A DNA stretch of 64,000 bases from NCBI GenBank assembly GCA_951800645.1, contig CATOIK010000004.1, positions 1 through 64,000 of the forward strand. The letters are read 5' to 3'. Below are positions 61,547 through 64,000 of the stretch, piece by piece. The position numbers and the translations under genes are program-made. This stretch comes from an uncultured Eubacteriales bacterium (GTDB lineage Bacteria; Bacillota; Clostridia; Lachnospirales; Lachnospiraceae). The notes below the pieces were generated by a model, which saw only the letters and a list, made by a program, of their open reading frames with translations, was not told the DNA's origin and made no database searches. The stretch's first letter is position 1. The number at the start of each line of letters is the position of its first letter.

Positions 61547-63454
61547 TCAGCAGCTTCGCCGATAGCTCAGTGCCCGGATGGCGTTTAAAATCGCCAGCAC
61601 CGACACGCCTACATCTCCGAACACAGCCGCCCACATGGAAGCGTATCCCAAAGCCACCAAAATCAGCACCAGCACCTTTACACCAATAGCCAGGATGATG
61701 TTCTGGCGCACAATGCCAACCGTCTTTCTGGCAATCCGGATGGCGTCTACAATCTTGGACGGCTCATCGTCCATAATCACTACATCCGCTGCCTCTACTG
61801 CCGCGTCAGACCCAATTCCGCCCATGGCGATGCCTACATCTGCACGGGCCAGCACAGGAGCATCGTTGATGCCGTCGCCCACAAATGCCAATGTTCTGTC
61901 CGACGCTTTCTCAGCCAGAAGATGTTCCACCTGCTCCACCTTATCTGCAGGAAGCAGGTTTCCATAAACCTGGGTGATGCCGATTTTCTCGGCCACTGCT
62001 TTGCCTACTTCTTCCTTGTCTCCGGTCAGCATAACCAGGTTTCTTACTCCCTGAGCCTTTAATCCGGCCAGGGCCGACTGCACATCCTGGCGTACCGTAT
62101 CTGCAATGACGATAGCGCCCAGATAGCCGCTTTCATCCGCCAGATACAGAGTGGTTCCTGCATTCTTTATATTCTCCTCTACGGTTACATTCCGGCTTGC
62201 CATCAGCTTCTGATTGCCGATGTAAAGATCCCGCCAGGTTCCGTCAAACAGCACCTTAGCATGGACGCCGTGACCGGAGATTTCCTCTGTGTCCTGAATC
62301 CGGGCCGAATCAATTTCTTTCCCAAATGCCTCTTTCACAGACAGCGCAATGGGATGATTAGAATGATATTCTCCCAAAGCAGCCAGCTCCAGAAGGGCTT
62401 GCCGTTCTCCGTGAACCGGAAGCACCTCCGTCACCTGGAATTTTCCGGTAGTCAGGGTTCCAGTCTTGTCAAATACTACTGTTTCAAGCTGCCCCATCGC
62501 CTCCAGATAGTTGCTGCCCTTCATTAAAATGCCATACTTGGATGCCGCTCCCAGACCTCCAAAGAAGCTTAAAGGAACAGAGATAACCAGCGCACAGGGG
62601 CAGGATACCACCAGAAAGCTGCAGGCCCGGTAGACCCAGGTGCTCCAGGACGCATCCGGTAAAAAGGCCGCAGCCTCTGCAGGAATTATCATGCCAAGCA
62701 CAGGCGGCACAATGGCTAAAACCAGAGCCAGAACCACCACAATAGGCGTATAAACTCTTGCAAACCGGGTAATAAAATTCTCTGCCTTCGCCTTTCTGGA
62801 GCTGGCATTCTCCACCAGTTCCAGAATCTTTGCCACTGTAGAATCGTCAAACAGCCGGGTGGTTTCCACCTCTAAAACACCGCTTAAATTGATGGAACCG
62901 CTGACAATAGAATCCCCTTCTCCTATTTCCACCGGCATGGACTCACCGGTCAAAGCCTTGGTATCCAGACTGGATTTTCCCTTCCGAACGATACCGTCAA
63001 GAGGCACCTTTTCGCCAGGGCGGATTACAATGGTATCGCCCATATTTACCTCATAGGGATCCACCTGCCGCTCTACGCCGTCCTCCAAAAGATTGGCATA
63101 TTCCGGATTTATATCCATCAAATGGGTGATGGACCGGCGGGATTTATTGACTGCGTAGTTGTTGAACAGTTCTCCCACCTGATAAAACAGCATGACTGCA
63201 ACAGCCTCCTCTAAAGAGCCTACAATAATTGCCCCTAAAGTTGCCACCGTCATCAGGAAATTCTCATCAAACACCTGGCCGTTTTTGATGTTGCGGACTG
63301 CCTTTAAAGGAATATCATATCCTGCTGTCAGATAGGCAACCATAAAGGGAATACAGGCCAGACCGCTTCGCTTTTCCAGCGCCATTGCCGTCACAAAAAA
63401 CACTGCGCTGACAATCAGCCGTACCGTCATCCGTTTTTGTTTTTTCGTCATCAT
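61547..63454 (-). CDS. cadA: P1B-type heavy-metal (Zn/Cd/Pb) translocating ATPase
   Basis: A 635-residue P1B ATPase exporting divalent soft metals. Hallmarks are CPC in SCPCALVIS (285-287), phosphorylation Asp329 in DKTGTLTTG, HP motif in YHSNHPIALS near 365, and GDGINDAPVLARADVGIAMGG near 540. The N-terminal HMA domain is missing; instead a separate small HMA protein is encoded just upstream. The C-terminal SC ends in RRSC. SD GGAG is upstream of ATG at 63454. It is third in arsR-hma-cadA. Confidence 0.93.
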   Translation of the reverse strand: MMTKKQKRMTVRLIVSAVFFVTAMALEKRSGLACIPFMVAYLTAGYDIPLKAVRNIKNGQVFDENFLMTVATLGAIIVGSLEEAVAVMLFYQVGELFNNYAVNKSRRSITHLMDINPEYANLLEDGVERQVDPYEVNMGDTIVIRPGEKVPLDGIVRKGKSSLDTKALTGESMPVEIGEGDSIVSGSINLSGVLEVETTRLFDDSTVAKILELVENASSRKAKAENFITRFARVYTPIVVVLALVLAIVPPVLGMIIPAEAAAFLPDASWSTWVYRACSFLVVSCPCALVISVPLSFFGGLGAASKYGILMKGSNYLEAMGQLETVVFDKTGTLTTGKFQVTEVLPVHGERQALLELAALGEYHSNHPIALSVKEAFGKEIDSARIQDTEEISGHGVHAKVLFDGTWRDLYIGNQKLMASRNVTVEENIKNAGTTLYLADESGYLGAIVIADTVRQDVQSALAGLKAQGVRNLVMLTGDKEEVGKAVAEKIGITQVYGNLLPADKVEQVEHLLAEKASDRTLAFVGDGINDAPVLARADVGIAMGGIGSDAAVEAADVVIMDDEPSKIVDAIRIARKTVGIVRQNIILAIGVKVLVLILVALGYASMWAAVFGDVGVSVLAILNAIRALSYRRSC

Positions 63455-63479
63455 ATCATCTCACTCCCGGTTCATGGAC

Positions 63480-63704
63480 TTACCGCAAAACCTTAAACTC
63501 TGCCTCCGGCTCTACCTTTTCCGCAATTTTTCTGGCTTCCTCTACCAGCTCATCTGCTCGGCCGTCTTCCACTTCCATAGTCATCCGCTGAGTCATAAAG
63601 CTTAAGGAAACCTCTTTTACACCATCTAATTTTCTTACTCCCTCCTCAATTTTGGCAGCACAGTTTGCACAGCAAAGTCCTTCTAATTTGATAATCTTCT
63701 TCAT
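63480..63704 (-). CDS. Small heavy-metal-associated (HMA) protein
   Basis: A 74-residue HMA domain: GLCCANCAAKIEEGV holds the CxxC metal site, with the usual beta-alpha-beta fold (KEVSLSFMTQRMTMEVE). It probably delivers metal to or senses for the adjacent ATPase, which lacks its own N-terminal HMA domain. GGAG lies upstream of the ATG. Confidence 0.92.
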   Translation of the reverse strand: MKKIIKLEGLCCANCAAKIEEGVRKLDGVKEVSLSFMTQRMTMEVEDGRADELVEEARKIAEKVEPEAEFKVLR

Positions 63705-63732
63705 GGTTTTATCCTCTCCCTTTCTATTATTT

Positions 63733-64000
63733 TTACTCCCCTATGTGTTCCATTCCCTGATTTAAAATGGTCTGAATATGGCCATCTGCCAGGCTGTAAA
63801 ATACGGTTTTCCCTTCCCGCCGGAAGTTTACCAGCCGCATCTGCTTTAAAATCCGAAGCTGATGGGAAATAGCCGACTGTCCCATCTGCAAAAGCGTGGC
63901 AATGTCGCACACGCACATTTCAGACTGACTTAATACATACAGAATCTTGATACGGGTCGAGTCCCCAAACACCTTAAAAAACTCCGACAGATCCAGAAGC
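63733..64000 (-). CDS. ArsR/SmtB family metal-sensing repressor, 5' end outside window
   Basis: A partial gene with its start beyond the right edge. The visible part reads through KVFGDSTRIKILYVLSQSE, the metal-site motif MCVCDIATLL, and a helix-turn-helix (GQSAISHQLRILKQMRLV), then VFYSLADGHIQTIL. The two Cys of the CVCD motif match the Cd/Pb/Zn site of CadC. It likely represses the operon until metal binds; the operator is outside the window. Confidence 0.92.
   Translation of the reverse strand, partial: LLDLSEFFKVFGDSTRIKILYVLSQSEMCVCDIATLLQMGQSAISHQLRILKQMRLVNFRREGKTVFYSLADGHIQTILNQGMEHIGE

Overview
The window is a chromosomal segment of a low-to-mid-GC, endospore-forming, Gram-positive anaerobe, most likely a Lachnospiraceae/Clostridia species. 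The clues are spoIIGA-sigE, spoIIP, spoVB, SpoVD-type and CwlC-like genes, anaerobic HemZ/HemW radical-SAM enzymes, NifS/NifU-type Fe-S genes, sigma-A promoters with 17-bp spacers and strong AGGAGG-type ribosome binding sites. Most genes lie on the minus strand. No prophage, transposase or CRISPR array is visible. It looks like core chromosome with a few small accessory scars.

Region by region: (a) 1-441 holds two tandem stable-RNA-type promoters firing left, out of the window, and a forward promoter for a DUF1576 membrane protein (442-1932). (b) 1948-4286 is a response regulator/histidine kinase pair. (c) 4524-12294 carries hisS-aspS and relA-MBL hydrolase-hemZ, each with its own promoter. 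(d) 12478-18102 is a six-gene corrinoid operon (cbiL-cbiH-cobT-cbiF-cobQ-cbiC), lacking the other pathway genes. (e) 18227-22865 holds apt, a secreted GHL10 protein, a secreted ComEC-like MBL protein and a MATE exporter. (f) 22918-43468 is a long division-to-sporulation block read right to left: lgt, then mraZ-rsmH-ftsL-ftsI-spoVD-mraY-murD-ftsW-murA-ftsQ, ftsZ, spoIIGA-sigE-spoIIP, lepA-hemW. (g) 43717-43806 is tRNA-Ser(CGA). (h) 43890-47852 is nifS-nifU-mnmA plus a lipoprotein amidase. (i) 48146-49963 encodes TRAP transporter membrane subunits. (j) 50219-61468 is a mixed cell-envelope and sporulation region: spoVB, cfa, two gene remnants, dacF, a polysaccharide deacetylase, an SGNH esterase, a Cmk-like kinase, a DUF5107-TPR protein and a CwlC-like amidase. 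(k) 61547-64000 is a cadA/HMA/ArsR metal-efflux operon running off the right edge.

The genes form coherent programmes. Septal peptidoglycan synthesis (mraY, murD, murA, ftsW, ftsI, ftsQ, ftsL, ftsZ) leads directly into the early mother-cell sporulation regulators. Regulatory DNA was readable at several points: three AAAGTGG-type repeats (MraZ operator) before mraZ; a Spo0A box with 21-22-bp spacing to a TATAAT before spoIIGA; a sigma-E-like promoter before spoVB; and a sigma-K-like promoter inside a hairpin that would otherwise hide the ribosome binding site of the CwlC-like lysis amidase. NifS and NifU supply sulfur and Fe-S clusters, and NifS probably feeds MnmA.

The observations most worth checking are the amidase hairpin switch, the Spo0A/spoIIG promoter, a chain of five perfect hairpins between ftsW and murA that shares a 37-bp identical repeat with the 3' end of another gene, and a deletion scar that appears to join DUF2975 and DUF4173 gene fragments. 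All calls come from reading the sequence by eye; no database search was run.
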